Assembly (NCBI GenBank): GCA_004123355.1 | Contig: SCHM01000001.1 | Coordinates: 9,806,193 to 9,870,192, forward strand | Source: Amphirosellinia nigrospora | Taxonomy: Eukaryota; Ascomycota; Sordariomycetes; Xylariales; Xylariaceae | DNA length: 64,000 bases | Reading direction: 5' to 3' | Shown: positions 37,513 to 49,802 of the stretch, in pieces | How the letters are laid out: each line of letters starts with the position of its first letter | Numbering within the stretch: the first letter of the stretch is position 1 | Program-made: the position numbers and the translations under genes | The notes under the pieces: generated by a model | Database searches by the model: none | Seen by the model: only the letters and a program-made list of their open reading frames with translations | What the model was told of the DNA's origin: nothing

Positions 37513-40500
37513 CGAGGTGCCACGGCGCTGCATGCGGATGCAAGTGAGCTGCCATCTAACGGTACTTTGATCCAGCGTGGCGGATTATACATATTGAGGC
37601 GCCTCACACGCATGAGGACAATACGGACGAATGTGATACAACTTGCGATGTCCGGCCCAATTACTTAAGCAAGCCTTTAAGATCGAAGATTCAGGTATGG
37701 GATGGGGTCTAGGCCCTGGATATCGAACCTGAATACCTACCTAGTGCCGTCTTATCCGGAGGATTCAATCCGGTTTACTGCAAGGTACGGAAGCGAGTGG
37801 CCAGGGTTTTAGAAGTGTGGTAGCGAAAAAAAAAAAGATTCCCATTAGTTCCCGATACTGGCCACCAGCCACAAGCTTATTACGACTACGGCGTTCTTGT
37901 GCGATGTGAAATCTCGATGGTCGTTCTTTTTTATAGGCATCTCCACCAATCCGAGATTTTCATACCCTAGGAAAGCGATGGGTGGATAATTGATTGGCTG
38001 TTAGGTGATCACGAGCGATGCCGCAGCTGGCCAAGGACCTCTGAGATGTGCCCAGGTAAATTAGGCCCTTTTGGCGACTAGCGCTAGAAGCGTCAGGATA
38101 AAGAATACCTTAACCTTCGTTTGTTATTCTCGAAGTGCGGTTACTACCAATCAGCCATGACGCGTTAACGAATGGCTGATAGAGTTACTGTTGTTTTGTT
38201 TCTCGTACATACACGGCCATGAAGCCTGTTCTTATTATACTTTGAATACTCCGTATTATACCTGATCTTTCATCGCTTGGCATTCGGCATTCGATCGGCA
38301 TCACAAAAATGGGTATAGCAGAGCAGAACTAAGTAAGATTTATACGTGGATCATTACTGTTTCTTGCTGTTTCTCACCGTAGAACATTTGTTTCCAATCC
38401 TACCAAGCTGCCAGCCGAACATGTATTCCGATTAATTAGATGCAATTGGATGTAACCGTTGTATGGTAGAGATCTATAGTACCTAGCGCAGGTGCTTTAT
38501 GGTTAGCGCTAAGATCATCATGCAGACTCCCGGGAATTCATCCAAGGTACATAAGTATGTAGGTGGCTGTTCAGGTCGACCGAGCGCGGTACCGATACAA
38601 CTCCCGCACTGCGTCATTGATAAGCATGACGTGCTTGTATGTCGTGTTTGGGTGCGAAACACGGTTGAAAAGACCGCTTTGAGAATATATTGAAACATTG
38701 TTACCCGTCCGCGGACGTTCGCATTTCTATTTTACAAGACCACGTTCCACAACTTGGCTCAACGGCTCGGAAACTTGGAGCTGAGCTCTTTAGAAAGCCC
38801 AGTAGGAAAAGAGTAAGAAAAGTGAAAAGTAGGACTTTTGGGGGGGCTAAAGCTTGTCTGCAACATGCGTATCCGAAGTTGATAATTGGGTAGCATTTCC
38901 TTGATAACTCGGCAGGTATCAATTATTAGCTTTGTTTAGAGCTTCCACTCACATTCGTGATTTCTATCTACGTAGATACCGACATAGTACCAAGGCAGTT
39001 CCAAAGGATTGATTCCGAACCCCTCTTGGCATGGAAACCACCTACGAGAATCGTACGATTGATTCTAACGCTGGGGCTAAGAAAAACGGTCCTGTTTGAA
39101 TGTTTGGGGCACCGGTGCACGTGTTCACTGGTGGAGTCGCTTCGGGTTGCCGGGTTTTACAACTACCTACCTACTGTACCTACTGGATATGCTTCAACAC
39201 CAAGCAGTGGCAGATCTAATAATATAGAATTTGCATCTATGTATATACCTACATATCATCTAACCTACATACCTTGCCCTAAGTAGGTTAGATAAATAAC
39301 TTGGTGTGAATTGTGGCGCGGAGCTCGCTTAACAATAGCCGCGGCCAGGTTTCTCACAATTACACCACGTTTACCGGGCACGATCTCAGTAGACACACTC
39401 AGGCTATCAGAATAGTTGATGTATTCATGAAATGGTATCCATTGCATTGCCGTAGGACCATTTGTTTAAGCTTGGAACAAGCGCCTTTATGGGTACGGGC
39501 AAGTACCTACCTACCTAACTATCATGGACCGGTGCATCTCAAAACCCAACAAATGCGCTTTCAGGGTCTAATGGCGGAGCCGGGATCATGACGTAGGGTC
39601 ACGTCATAATCCCAGCTGTTCTTTGCACTAACGAGACAGTCATGCATCATCCCCTTCTTTTTTATGGGTCCCACAGCTGAGTATCTCTTCTGTTGTATTT
39701 TCCATTTCATGAACTTCGGGGCCCAATTGGCAATTGTGATTGTCGATATCAACACACGCAACTAAACTGGGCGATGGCTAAGCCAGATCTGGCCCATTCT
39801 GTACTGCACCTAACCCTCATATTATCTAGCCACGTTGACTTCAACAACATGAATTTGTGGATTTACCCCGCGAACGTCAATCTCCTTTCGTGTGTGTATG
39901 GAGGGCTTCTACAGTAGCTAGTATTGTACGAATCATAAGGTAATCTAGGTGTCTTGTTCGTTGGCATGATAGCCAACGAGAACGCACTCACCTAACCTAG
40001 GTGCTAATCCTAGAAGGCCGAGATTCGGAGGCTCTGTTATTTTGATTCTATATTCAGACTACTTCACTATCTGGAGATCTAGGGGGAATACTAGAGTCCA
40101 CGACGTCATACTACTAACATGACGCTTCGAAACAATAGTGTCCGAATTCATACAAGCGCTGTCATGTACCTAGTTGTTTTAGGTAGAGTTGGTCTGCATT
40201 TCTCTCTGGGTAAGGCCAAGTTTTGGGCATATCAGCGTGGGGCTGGGTCATGGCACTGGTAGTTGAGTCGTGTAATGTCGCGGTTCCTATGCTACAGAAC
40301 GGTCGACCTGTCAACTACACTGCCAAGAAACACGCTTTACGGCTAGGCATTTTTATAACATGAAGGGTACTGTAAGTTGGGATCGCTTAGATGGCGTGGG
40401 GGCACTGCTGTCTATCTATATAGCATACGGATCTGATGAAAGCTGGGTTCTTTTTGACCAGGGTTGTGACCTATAGAACACATGTAGACATTCCTCTTTA

Positions 40501-41335
40501 ACTATGTTTCTATCTCACGAAGGGCTTGCTGTCATCGGGTGTGGCAAGCGCGCATTACCTGACTCCTTATGAATACCTATATCCAACCTACAGCCTGAGA
40601 GGTACATCTGAATCGCAATGGTTGATTGGCACCGGCTGGCGACGATGACGCGCTAGCAAGGCCCTTAAAAGCACGGTTATGACCTAACGCTCCCACCCAA
40701 ATGCGCCTAATGCCATCCCGTGCAGGCGCTGAAAGCACTACATCATCACCTAAACTCGCCTCGACCAGCCCAACTGAAGTCCCCAAGTATACCCCCCCAT
40801 CCCACTTGCACAACACCGTCCATTTTCCCTGCTTTCTTTCTCTCTTCTTTTTCCTCGATTTCTAATCCGAAACCCCCTGCAACGTATTACGATTCAGCGT
40901 CACACCCAGGCTTTATTTGTTCTTGTAGACCCATATCTCCATCATCTTCGTCACTGCGTACTGCTTCCCTTAGTTAAAGGCGTTGAATCCCCAAACATCC
41001 CTCCCCAACAGGAAGTAATCAACGAAGCATCAACATACCGGCATAATAGCTTTTAGCCCTCCTTTCACGCTGCCTCAATTTAGGTAGTTTACGGTGACGA
41101 GGAAAGCACACCACTCCCAACGCCCGTCCAGCCGCATCCTGCTTCGACATCTTGGGTTGCTCACCACCGGACGAGGAAAGAGACATATAACACTGCCGAA
41201 GTAGCTAGCCGCCCGTGCTGTAACGTCCCTACGCACGAGCTCTTAATCTTCTCCTCGCAGTAGGTACGGAGGACGCGGAGGATACAGAGCAGAGAAACAA
41301 CACTTGAGCCTCAGTGGCCTGGCTGCTGCACCCGG
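37513..41335. other. Long gene-poor spacer
   Basis: About 3.8 kb without a supported gene. TAGG-type repeats occur near 37735, 39163-39174 and 39503-39517. The last 600 bases are pyrimidine-rich and probably hold the kinase promoter and leader. Confidence 0.45.
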
Positions 41336-41342
41336 TGACGTC
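41336..41342. promoter_or_regulatory. ATF/CRE-type site 1 (TGACGTC)
   Basis: GGTGACGTCCTAA, 75 bp upstream of the kinase start. It matches the core recognised by Atf1/CREB-type bZIP factors. A near-identical copy follows 61 bp downstream. Confidence 0.45.
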
Positions 41343-41396
41343 CTAACGTAACCTCGCCTACCATCAATCACCCCGAGAGCTCCCCGTCGCCCTAGG

Positions 41397-41403
41397 TGAC
41401 GTC
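41397..41403. promoter_or_regulatory. ATF/CRE-type site 2 (TGACGTC)
   Basis: GGTGACGTCTTAA, only 14 bp before the start codon, so it may lie in the leader. It shares its flanks with site 1. Confidence 0.4.
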
Positions 41404-41416
41404 TTAATCCAACACA

Positions 41417-43945
41417 ATGTCTACAATCCAGCAGCTAAAGAACTTCATCCGACATGGTATGCACGCTATTTTTTACTATTGGTATCTTTTATGACTACTT
41501 GACTTTTATTTTATTTTATCTTTATTTTATTGTATTTGTTTTTTTCTTTTCCCTCTCCACTTGTCGCTCAATTTCTCTCCACGTTCTATTTACACGCTAC
41601 CCATGTCTCGCTTCCCCGCTGCTCGTCATTTCACATTCATGCAATCCATGTGATGTTGCCACATCTGGGTTGTGGATCTGCAGCCTCCCGGCTTCTGTTT
41701 GCCCTTGTGCGCTGATTGACATCATTTGGCTGATTCCCCAAATAGGCAAGCAGGCTCGGGCGAACTACGACGACTCTTCAAAGAAACATGAGCAATCTCC
41801 TCCACCTGCTGCACAGAAAGTCATGGCAAACCCTACAGACCCAGGCCACGTTTCTGCCAAGGAACATCATGCTCCCTTACCCGAAGCCTACTCTGTTCAG
41901 CCCGGCGACCCCAAAATCGTGTTGCTCAAGCCGATGGCGTAGCTGCTCATCATGCTGAGGCTAACCAGCACGCATCCTCACGCTCCCGGAGCAACAAGAA
42001 TGATCCGCACATAGCTAAGATAATCCAAGAGAAACGAAAGCCGGTCCAAATTTCCTAAATATCCCGGTTTAGAACGATGGGAACTAATGGAGAAGATGGG
42101 AGACGGCGCCTTCAGCAACGTGTATCGGGCGAGGGATCGTCAGGGAGATGCTGGTGAAGTTGCCATCAAGGTCGTCCGCAAATTCGAAATGAACAACATG
42201 CAGGTTAGTGTCTTGCGAATGATTTCTGCTTGTCTTGGACCAGTTATTTTCTTTTCGGCTGTTGCCATTTCTCAATCTCGTTTTCTTTACCAACCGGGCC
42301 GTCATACTATAGGGCCAAAAGCATCTACATCCGGATTTTAAGAAGGTCCCAAAAGCTGTTGAGGTGCGAAATTATCTTTTCCTTTGTCAGAATCTCCTCG
42401 TTCCTATATGCTATATTACCTTTTACTTGACTGTTGACCATGATTCCGGCCTATTGTTTGTGTTCATCAAAATCTACGAAGAAAATTGAAGCCGGCCACT
42501 GGGTTCAGAAACTAATAGGTACAACAGCGAGCAAATATCTTGAAGGAAGTTCAAATTATGCGCCAACTAGACCACCCCAACATTATTAAGCTCGTCGATT
42601 TTGCCGAGTCGCGACAGTACTACTACATCATACTCCAACTTGCCCCTGGTGGCGAATTGTTCCATCAGATCGTCCGCCTTACATATTTCAGCGAAGACCT
42701 CTCGAGACATGTCATTGTGCAAGTGGCCAAAGCTCTAGAGTACTTACACGAAGAAATGGGTGTTGTTCACCGGTAAGAATTCCTACCCGGTGTACTCGCC
42801 CACTGTGTCGGTTTTATGTCAGGATAGACAGCATCAATTTTTATGCTGATTCTAGCTGCCATCTATTCCTTCGTTCTCGCTTTATCCATTGTATCATATT
42901 CTGATTGCGCTATAGAGATATCAAGCCGGAGAATATCCTCTTCCGTCCAATTCCTTTTGTGCCTTCAAAAGTTCCCAAGCCCAAGCAACCGGGAGATGAG
43001 GATAAGGTTGACGAAGGCGAATTTATTCCTGGCGTCGGGCCGGAGAGATTGGCCAAATTCAGATCGCTGATTTTGGATTATCGAAGATTGTATGGGATAA
43101 ACAGACGATGACACCCTGCGGCACCGTCGGCTACACCGCTCCAGAAATAGTCAAGGATGAAAAGTATTCAAAGTCGGTCGATATGTGGGCTCTCGTTGCG
43201 TACTCTACACGCTGCTCTGCGGTTTCCCTCCGTTCTATGACGAGAGTATCGAAGTCTTGACGGAAAAGGTGGCCAAGGGCCAGTTTACTTTTCTTTCCCC
43301 CTGGTGGGATGATATTTCGAAGTCTGCGCAAGACTTAATTAGTCATCTTTTGACCGTTGACCCTGACAAGCGCTATTCCATCAAAGAATTTTAAATCATC
43401 CATGGGTCCAAGCATCTGGTCCGACGCCCCGAGACGAAAAGAAATTACAAGAACCCGAACGTCTACGCGCATTCGATGCCTCGAGATTGGTAGATGGGGG
43501 GAAGCGTATGGATTTCCGGTCTCCGGGCGCTGTGAATCTGCGTGAGATCTTTGACGTCGGATACTCTGTCCACAGACAAGAAGAAGAAGCGAAGCGGAGG
43601 AAACAAGTTGGACCCAAAGCTGGAGGCCCATCTCGTTTAACTAACCTACATGAAGAATCTTCGGAAGATGAGACTAAGGTCAATTCTCAGGATGCCCAGC
43701 AATTAGAACAAGGCATGCGCAACACGAGCTTGGGTAAGGAACAAGAACGTGGTCGTGAGCGTGCCCGACAAGGTGATAGAGAACCGCGAGGCTACGGTCA
43801 GCATAGCGCTACCGTTGCGCAAGCTGCTCGTCAACAAGTCAAGGACCGCAACAGGCAACGAGGCGCTTTTGAGCTTAATCTCGATGGCGCAACATTACTA
43901 GGACGCAGGGCCAATAAACCTGCCGCTAGCGTCGGCGGGTTCTAG
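41417..43945 (+). CDS. Srk1/RCK2-type Ser/Thr kinase (CaMK group)
   Basis: A MAPK-activated kinase of the Srk1/Rck2 family, which acts below the Hog1/Sty1 stress MAPK. The short first exon MSTIQQLKNFIRH joins KQARANYDDSSKKH. The P-loop reads MGDGAFSNVYRA and the catalytic lysine lies in VAIKVVRK. Then come ILKEVQIMRQLDHPNIIKLV, HRDIKPENILF, the family-specific insert FVPSKVPKPKQPGDEDKVD, IADFGLSKIV, TPCGTVGYTAPEI and WWDDISKSAQDLISHLL. The C-terminus ends near FELNLDGATLLGRRANKP, typical of this family. Introns lie at 41457-41745 and 42204-42527 (both long) and at 42773-42915. About five one-base frame changes occur, for example near 43035, 43193 and 43392. Confidence 0.92.
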
Positions 43946-44859
43946 AACGGTTGTAACCTCATGAAATTCATGCGCAGGAATATCTTGCCAGAATGTGGAT
44001 TGCGACAGATGTAACCAGATGAATTACTGGAGTTTGTCGCGATTAAGCAGCTTCGAGGCTGCCGGTTGGGGAACGCAACGAAGCATGTAATGAGTTAGGC
44101 GTGGTGTATCGGACTGAATGCACACATCATGGAGTTCTTTGGGTTGCTTTGTTCATTGTATGTATGCGCCATTACACCATAAGGCCGGGCGTTTATGGAG
44201 GTCCAGTATCATTTGACTGGGTAGCCCAGATGAATTGAATTAAATCCATTACTTTGTCATTCCCGCATGCCCTTCGTCTCAGATAAGTCCCTGCATGTCC
44301 CTACTGTGAGAAGAATGCGTAAATAATTATAGCCATGAGACACAATGTCTCAAGCCTATTTGGCCTACTTAGCCAGTAACGTTCATGTCTATAGTTGTCT
44401 TAGGGGAAAAGGGAAAACTAAGCAACTCTGAGTGGCTGGGTTTCATCATTATATTTGCTCTCAAATTTGGCCCTGGGATAGTTTTCAAGGGTTATGCTCC
44501 AGGAGCTAGAAATGATGACTTCAATATTGACTGTCCCTGCAAACGGGGTGGCTCCCTTTCCTCCAAAAATTGTTATAAGACTACACAATAACCAGGGACT
44601 TCTTAACCACACCTATCATTAATAAGTTCCTCCAGTTCGCAATGATGCACTAGATCGAACTCGTGTCGCGAGTATATTCAGTTGTCCGCCATCTATCATT
44701 CTCGTCTCTCTCCTTATTTAAATGTTTCGTATCATCTTTCGTCAACCTTCTCAATCACAACAGCCACCAACACATAAAGCTCCCATCGTCGGATAACTTT
44801 ACATATCCGTACCCCCCTTTAGGAATTATCATATCAACAACACCACCCAATCAGACACA
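43946..44859. other. Intergenic, no gene seen
   Basis: 3' region of the kinase and upstream region of the next gene. The first exon of the following gene may extend into the last 150 bases. Confidence 0.4.
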
Positions 44860-46168
44860 TGGCGGGCCTTGTGCCCCAAACGCCCAGGCGATAGCACAGA
44901 TCCTGGTGCAGTATATATCCAGCACGGGTGCGTGTGTCATAGATCTGCCGGCAGTCGCCCCGGCCTTGAGCATCTGCAGCTCAATCGAGATTCGCTTAAA
45001 ACCACAAGACGTCATCGAGCAGTACTTCGACTCCATATGTATCGCGCCCACGCCGCGGAGCCGAAGCCGTCTGGGATCAAAGACCCGCATCCCGCGCGTC
45101 CGCCGACGAATGAGGTCCAGATATCGCCATGGCGGACGAAGGGCTCACCTAGAGTCTTGGAAGATGTGGTCGAGGATGAATGCAATGATGGTGATTTCGT
45201 AGCTGTCCCTATGCCAAATGATCCGGGCCAGATCGAGCCACTACCTAAGGGACCTGTTCAGGAGAGGCCGGGTGTACCACAGCCTCCTCTCACCACTCTT
45301 ACTCCTACTCCTACCCCTCCGACTGTTTATCGGCCACTGGCGCCGCCTGTCGGTATAGGAGGTAATAGCAGTAGTGTTTTGACGAGTTCCCGTCATCTAT
45401 CTTCATCACTCTCTTCAACGCCATCGCCATCACCAACTTCGTCGCCGTCTTCATCTCGGCCTTTACCTACAACTACACCATCGAGCGAGCCCCAACTTCC
45501 AACATTAACCAAGGTGCTTAGCAGCTCATCACTTATACCACCACCCTCATCTTCGCATTCGTCTTCGCATTCATCTTCGTCTTCATCTACGACTTCATCG
45601 TCACCTTCGCCTACACCCACGGCTCCAGTTCGATTTCCACAAGATGACCCTCCTAAGCCTTCACCACCAGCAGGCCCTGATCCACCTTCACACCCCGAGG
45701 ACCCCCCACTACTACCGCCGGCGACAACCTACCCTCCCCCCCCTCCCCCCCCCAGCTCCAGTAGATGTACCCGACCCCTGCGAGTCGGCATACACCAGCA
45801 TCAACGTATCGGACATTTCAGACGTAAACCGAAACTCCTACGACCAGTATCTGCACCTCGTCGGGATGGACCTGGCCCAGCATCACGGTACCACGCAAAC
45901 GGAAGCGGAGGAGACGGTCGTGCACGAGTTCCGCGTGCGGTGCGACGCCGACCTGCCCGAGGGCCCGGCGCCCGTGTTCCCCGACCTCGATAGCGGGACC
46001 GAGTACAGGAGGGTGACGGAGGGACATCGCGGGTGTCTGGAGATGTGTGAGCGCGAGGCTATCCTGAAGGCCGACCACGGGCTGCTGCATGAGTGCTTGG
46101 GCGTCGCGTATCGCGATAATCCCGATGTCTTGGTTGGGGAAGGGGAGTGTCGCTATTGGAGGGGATAA
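44860..46168 (+). CDS. Pro/Ser/Thr-rich modular protein
   Basis: Unrecognised protein with three parts. A small N-terminal domain contains four cysteines (GGPCAPNAQAIAQILVQYIS, then GACVIDL, LSICSSIEI and SICIAPT). A roughly 200-residue low-complexity linker of Pro, Ser and Thr follows (PSPTSSPSSSRPLPTTTPSS). The C-terminal domain has CESAYTSINVSDISDVNRN, YLHLVGMDLAQHHG and several cysteines (GCLEMCEREAIL, HECLGVAYRDN) and ends in ECRYWRG. The layout suggests an extracellular or wall protein with two domains on a glycosylated stalk, but no signal peptide was found at the presumed start. Frame changes near 45095 and 45735 (in C runs) interrupt it. The start is uncertain. Confidence 0.55.
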
Positions 46169-46782
46169 GAATGAGAATACGTTCTTACCCGTGAACGGGC
46201 TGCCGAGTAAGAGTGGGAAGGGCGACCGGTGGCAGATTCTCTATATGTAAAGCAGTTCTTTTCATTCTCTCTTTGTCTCCTAGACTAAAAATTATGGTGT
46301 TTTGAGTGGCTTTGATGTCGGGTTGGTTTATGTAATTTGGGTTTTTGGAGTTTGGGGGCTGTATCCTGTATGCATGGTGAGGATAGCAGACATACTTACT
46401 CTTTGTACTCTTAATAGAAATGCTTAATAACTTGCAACGGACTAGACATGCTCTTTTTCATACTCTAGATTGGAGGGTGGCCCAGAAATCTGAAGACAAG
46501 CAGAACATTACTTAATTCACATACGAGTTGACATGACTACCTAGGTAGGATTGGGTCTCGGAAAGTCACCATTCTCAAGATTTATATTCAGTCTCCTAAT
46601 GTATCATGTACACCACAGAACCACATATTGCGTGATATCATACTTAAAATCCAAAACGCCCTTTGCTATGCTTGTTCGCACTTAGCAATAGTAGCTAGCC
46701 GCCCTTTGCTTGTTATACAAAATGCCACTCTGCTCTCCCCATCATTCGTCAACCAAGGCCTACAATCAGCAAAATAACTGGC
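46169..46782. other. Convergent spacer
   Basis: Contains CTACCTAGGTAGG at 46538-46549. No gene seen. Confidence 0.4.
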
Positions 46783-47946
46783 TTAGGTGTGTCCAACAAG
46801 TCCAGCCTGGGGAGCGTTGTCGGGGTTGATATCAGCACCGTCGAAACCGAGCGCTGTGTTCCACGCATCGGCGGTCGAGGCGTCCTTGGCACCACCTCCG
46901 AGAGAGGCCTGCGCGCTCCTGCAAGCGGTGACGGCGTCGTCAGCGGCACTGCAGACGTTGACCAGCTGGTCGCAGATGCGGTTGAAGATGATGTTGGGGT
47001 TCAGAGCCTCCTGCTGGCCCTTGTTGACGACGGGGTCCTGCGCCTGGAAGGTGAACTCGCCCGCCTTGCGCCCGTTCAGCGACTCCTCGAACTTGACCGT
47101 CGGCGTGCAGGTGCCGAAGTCGAGGCCGAGCGACGAGGCTTGGAACCGGGGAAGTTTCCGGTCACGGCGTTGGTCACTGCGCCGGCGCCGGCTGCGGCGC
47201 CGGTTCCTGAAGTGTTGCCAGCGTTTCCAGCATTGCCATTGTTCCCAGTGTTACCGCTGTTTCCAGAGGCAGCAGTAGTTGTGGCGGCCGCGGCAGATGT
47301 CGTGCGGGAAGCACCGCAGTTAAATACGGGGGTGGTCGTCGTCGCAGAAGCAGCACTGGTAGTTGTGCTAGCACCACTGTTGTTGTTGCTGTTGTTGCCA
47401 TTGTTGTTGCTACCTGCGTTTCCATTGCCGGTGTTATTACTGGCACCACCAGCTGCGGCTCCATTACTGTGAAGTTAGAAAACCCCTGGGCGATCATTAC
47501 ATCGGCTACACTAAGACCAGTGGCACTGAAGGGAGACTGGAGTGAGCTCGCAGAGTTGGCGTTCTCGGCATCAGAGCCGGTAACAGCGGGATCGACCAGG
47601 GGACGATGCCTCGAAGCTCCGCGGTGGCGGGAAGCGAAGTGTCGCCACAAATAGCAGGGACGCTGACGACGAAGGGGTTGAAGTTTTGCTCAGCAGCTAC
47701 GAGCTTTGTGCCGCCGAGATGACCTGGGTCGTTGCGAGGGTCGACACGATCTGGTCCGCGAGGGACAGCTTGGCGCAGGGTCCGCAGCAGCGAGGAGAAC
47801 ACCGGGAACCGCACCAGCTAGGTCGGCCTCGCCAGGCTGGCCGAAATTACCTAGGGCCTGGATACCGGCGACTGGAATCTGTCCTGGGAGAATCGGGCCT
47901 CGGCCACGGCCAACAGGATAGAAGCGAGAGCGACGTTTGTATACAT
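46783..47946 (-). CDS. Secreted cell-wall-type protein, low-complexity linker
   Basis: The start gives a signal peptide (MYTNVALASILLAVAEA). An N-terminal domain with KLSLADQIVSTLATTQVISA, FNPFVVSVPAICGDTSLP and SPFSATGLSVADVMIAQGFS follows. Then comes a Gly/Asn/Ser/Thr/Ala linker of about 100 residues (GNNSNNNSGASTTTSAA). The conserved C-terminal domain has RFQASSLGLDFGTCTPTVKF, ALNPNIIFNRICDQLVNVCS, DAVTACRRAQ and STADAWNTALGF. I recognise this as a family of uncharacterised secreted proteins common in Sordariomycetes, possibly wall-associated. Several frame changes lie in the linker and N-terminal part. A TATATAT stretch lies about 245 bp upstream of the start. Confidence 0.7.
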
Positions 47947-49802
47947 GTTGATGATGTCGTTGATAGGATATGATAAGAGGCAATATACGGTTGCTGCTGA
48001 ATAACAAGATAAAGAAGTGAAAGTACGTTAAAACCGGCTGGCGGTGATGCGAAAAAGAATGTTCAAGAAAGAACGTGAAGAACTGAAGAGTTCACAGAAC
48101 TGTAGAGAGAAAAACAAGTAGGTTTCAAAGAGAGAACTGAGGCTGAGTTGATGAAGAAAAAACATATTCACATAGATGTAGTGGTAGATATATACGTCGC
48201 GATAGAATGCACGTCAGATGCGAGACCATGTCAGGGTGTCTATCAGCTAACGATAGGCGTCAGTGAGGCTCCAGTGTCGATCACCATACAATAGACGAGA
48301 ACGATATGAGACGGCGCTATTAGGCCCATCAACAGCGAAAATCTCAGGTTTCGTCTCATGTTGCTGGTTTGGTGCTTCACCAACCGCTCCAGAGATAACG
48401 TGACCCGGTAGATATTGATGGCCACTTGGTCCCATGCTGTCTCGCAATAGTCATGGATGTGCTGCAGGGTCCCTGACCAGACCCAAACCCAAGACCGTGT
48501 TCTCTGGAACGCTCTCTTGCTTCGGCTACGATCCCGTCAATCCGTTCTCTTCACCAAAAATCAGCTTATGTTTATTCTATTCCGTGTTTATGATCTACAG
48601 GCACGCTAGATAGATAGATGGTGGCGCTGCGGTTGGGAATTATTAGAGTTATTACTTGCAACTGACAAGGATAATACCGACATGCGATCACGTTGATGGA
48701 GAGGCTCTACAACGATCTTTGAGATATCGCTTGGCAGACCTTCGACATGATCTAGTAGTCTTATTCCCTATTCGTTTGGTCAAGCAAAATAAATATGCAA
48801 CTGCAGACCTAGAGCGGTATGGCATTGCAGTCTTCGCATTCGGTGACTTTTACAAATCTGGTAATAGGAACCCCTGGGACAACACGACAGAAAATATTCT
48901 CAGACCCTGATGTCCGACTTTACACTAGCGTGGAGAAGGGTTATGAAGAGACCCTTTTCTCGTCTCCGTACACTATACCCGAATAATAAGCAAGCCACCC
49001 TTTAATCATTCATTAATTTACCTTTAAAGGGTAGTTAAAGCTGTAACTCATTAGTATGTTCTGACACAAGATAGCTATAGAGATAACCTTAATAAAGCAT
49101 CCAGCATTCAAACCTTATCTCTACACTACTTGGTATTGTAGTGTAGATAATCGCTTACAAGGACGAGCTCCTTACGGAGCATTCCGAGATTGGGGTAACA
49201 GATTGGGAAGCGCCATCTAACCTGGACCCCTTGACGCCTTGCACGTGTAGCGAGACGAGCAAAACGCCATTCAGGGGTCCTTGACGATTGCAACTTGTGA
49301 GTTTGATTGACCTCGAACTCAAAGCGCCATCTCACCTTCATCACACAACACAACAGACTCATCAAATTATCCCTATCACTTACACCACCCCATACACTAT
49401 AGGCCCTTCCTTAAGCGCCTACTACGAACTTCATTCATCACCGCCTTGTCGTGAGCTGATATATTGTACCTTGGCGACCCGCCATCAACAAAACCAAGTT
49501 ACCCCATGTAATCCCCTTGTGTCTCATTAGCGACCAATTGGGCGGCTACCCTTCAGCAACTCCAGTACCCTTCAGCAACTGGCGATTTACATACTATTTT
49601 CGGCATCCCGAGCCAGACATCGCCATGAGTCCCAAGTATATGCCATAGACATTGGCTGTGATCTACAAAACTTGACTCGCGCTTAGGCTTAAAAGTGTGT
49701 TTTCGACTAGGGAGGCATAGAAAAGCGCCCGTCTAATAGCTTGAGGAAAGAGTTGCCCGAGTCATCGAAAATACCATTAGGCATCTTGCGCATTCAATCG
49801 CC
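47947..49802. other. Gene-poor spacer with inverted repeats
   Basis: About 1.9 kb without a supported gene. It holds a cluster of hairpins at 48930-49150 and a 15-base direct repeat TACCCTTCAGCAACT at 49547-49561 and 49566-49580. Confidence 0.45.
49115..49150. repeat. Hairpin (imperfect inverted repeat)
   Basis: Left arm TTATCTCTACACTAC and right arm GTAGTGTAGATAA pair over 13 bp with a 2-nt bulge around an 8-nt loop. Another inverted pair, ACCCTTTAA / TTAAAGGGT, lies just upstream at 48997-49032. Confidence 0.6.

Noticed and set aside
45393-45620. Acidic Asp/Glu/Gly-rich minus-strand frame
   Set aside because: Antisense shadow of the Ser/Thr/Pro-rich linker in the plus-strand gene.
46789-47472. 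227-codon plus-strand open frame with Ala/Val/Leu repeats
   Set aside because: It is the mirror of the secreted protein's low-complexity region on the minus strand, which has a signal peptide and conserved domains.
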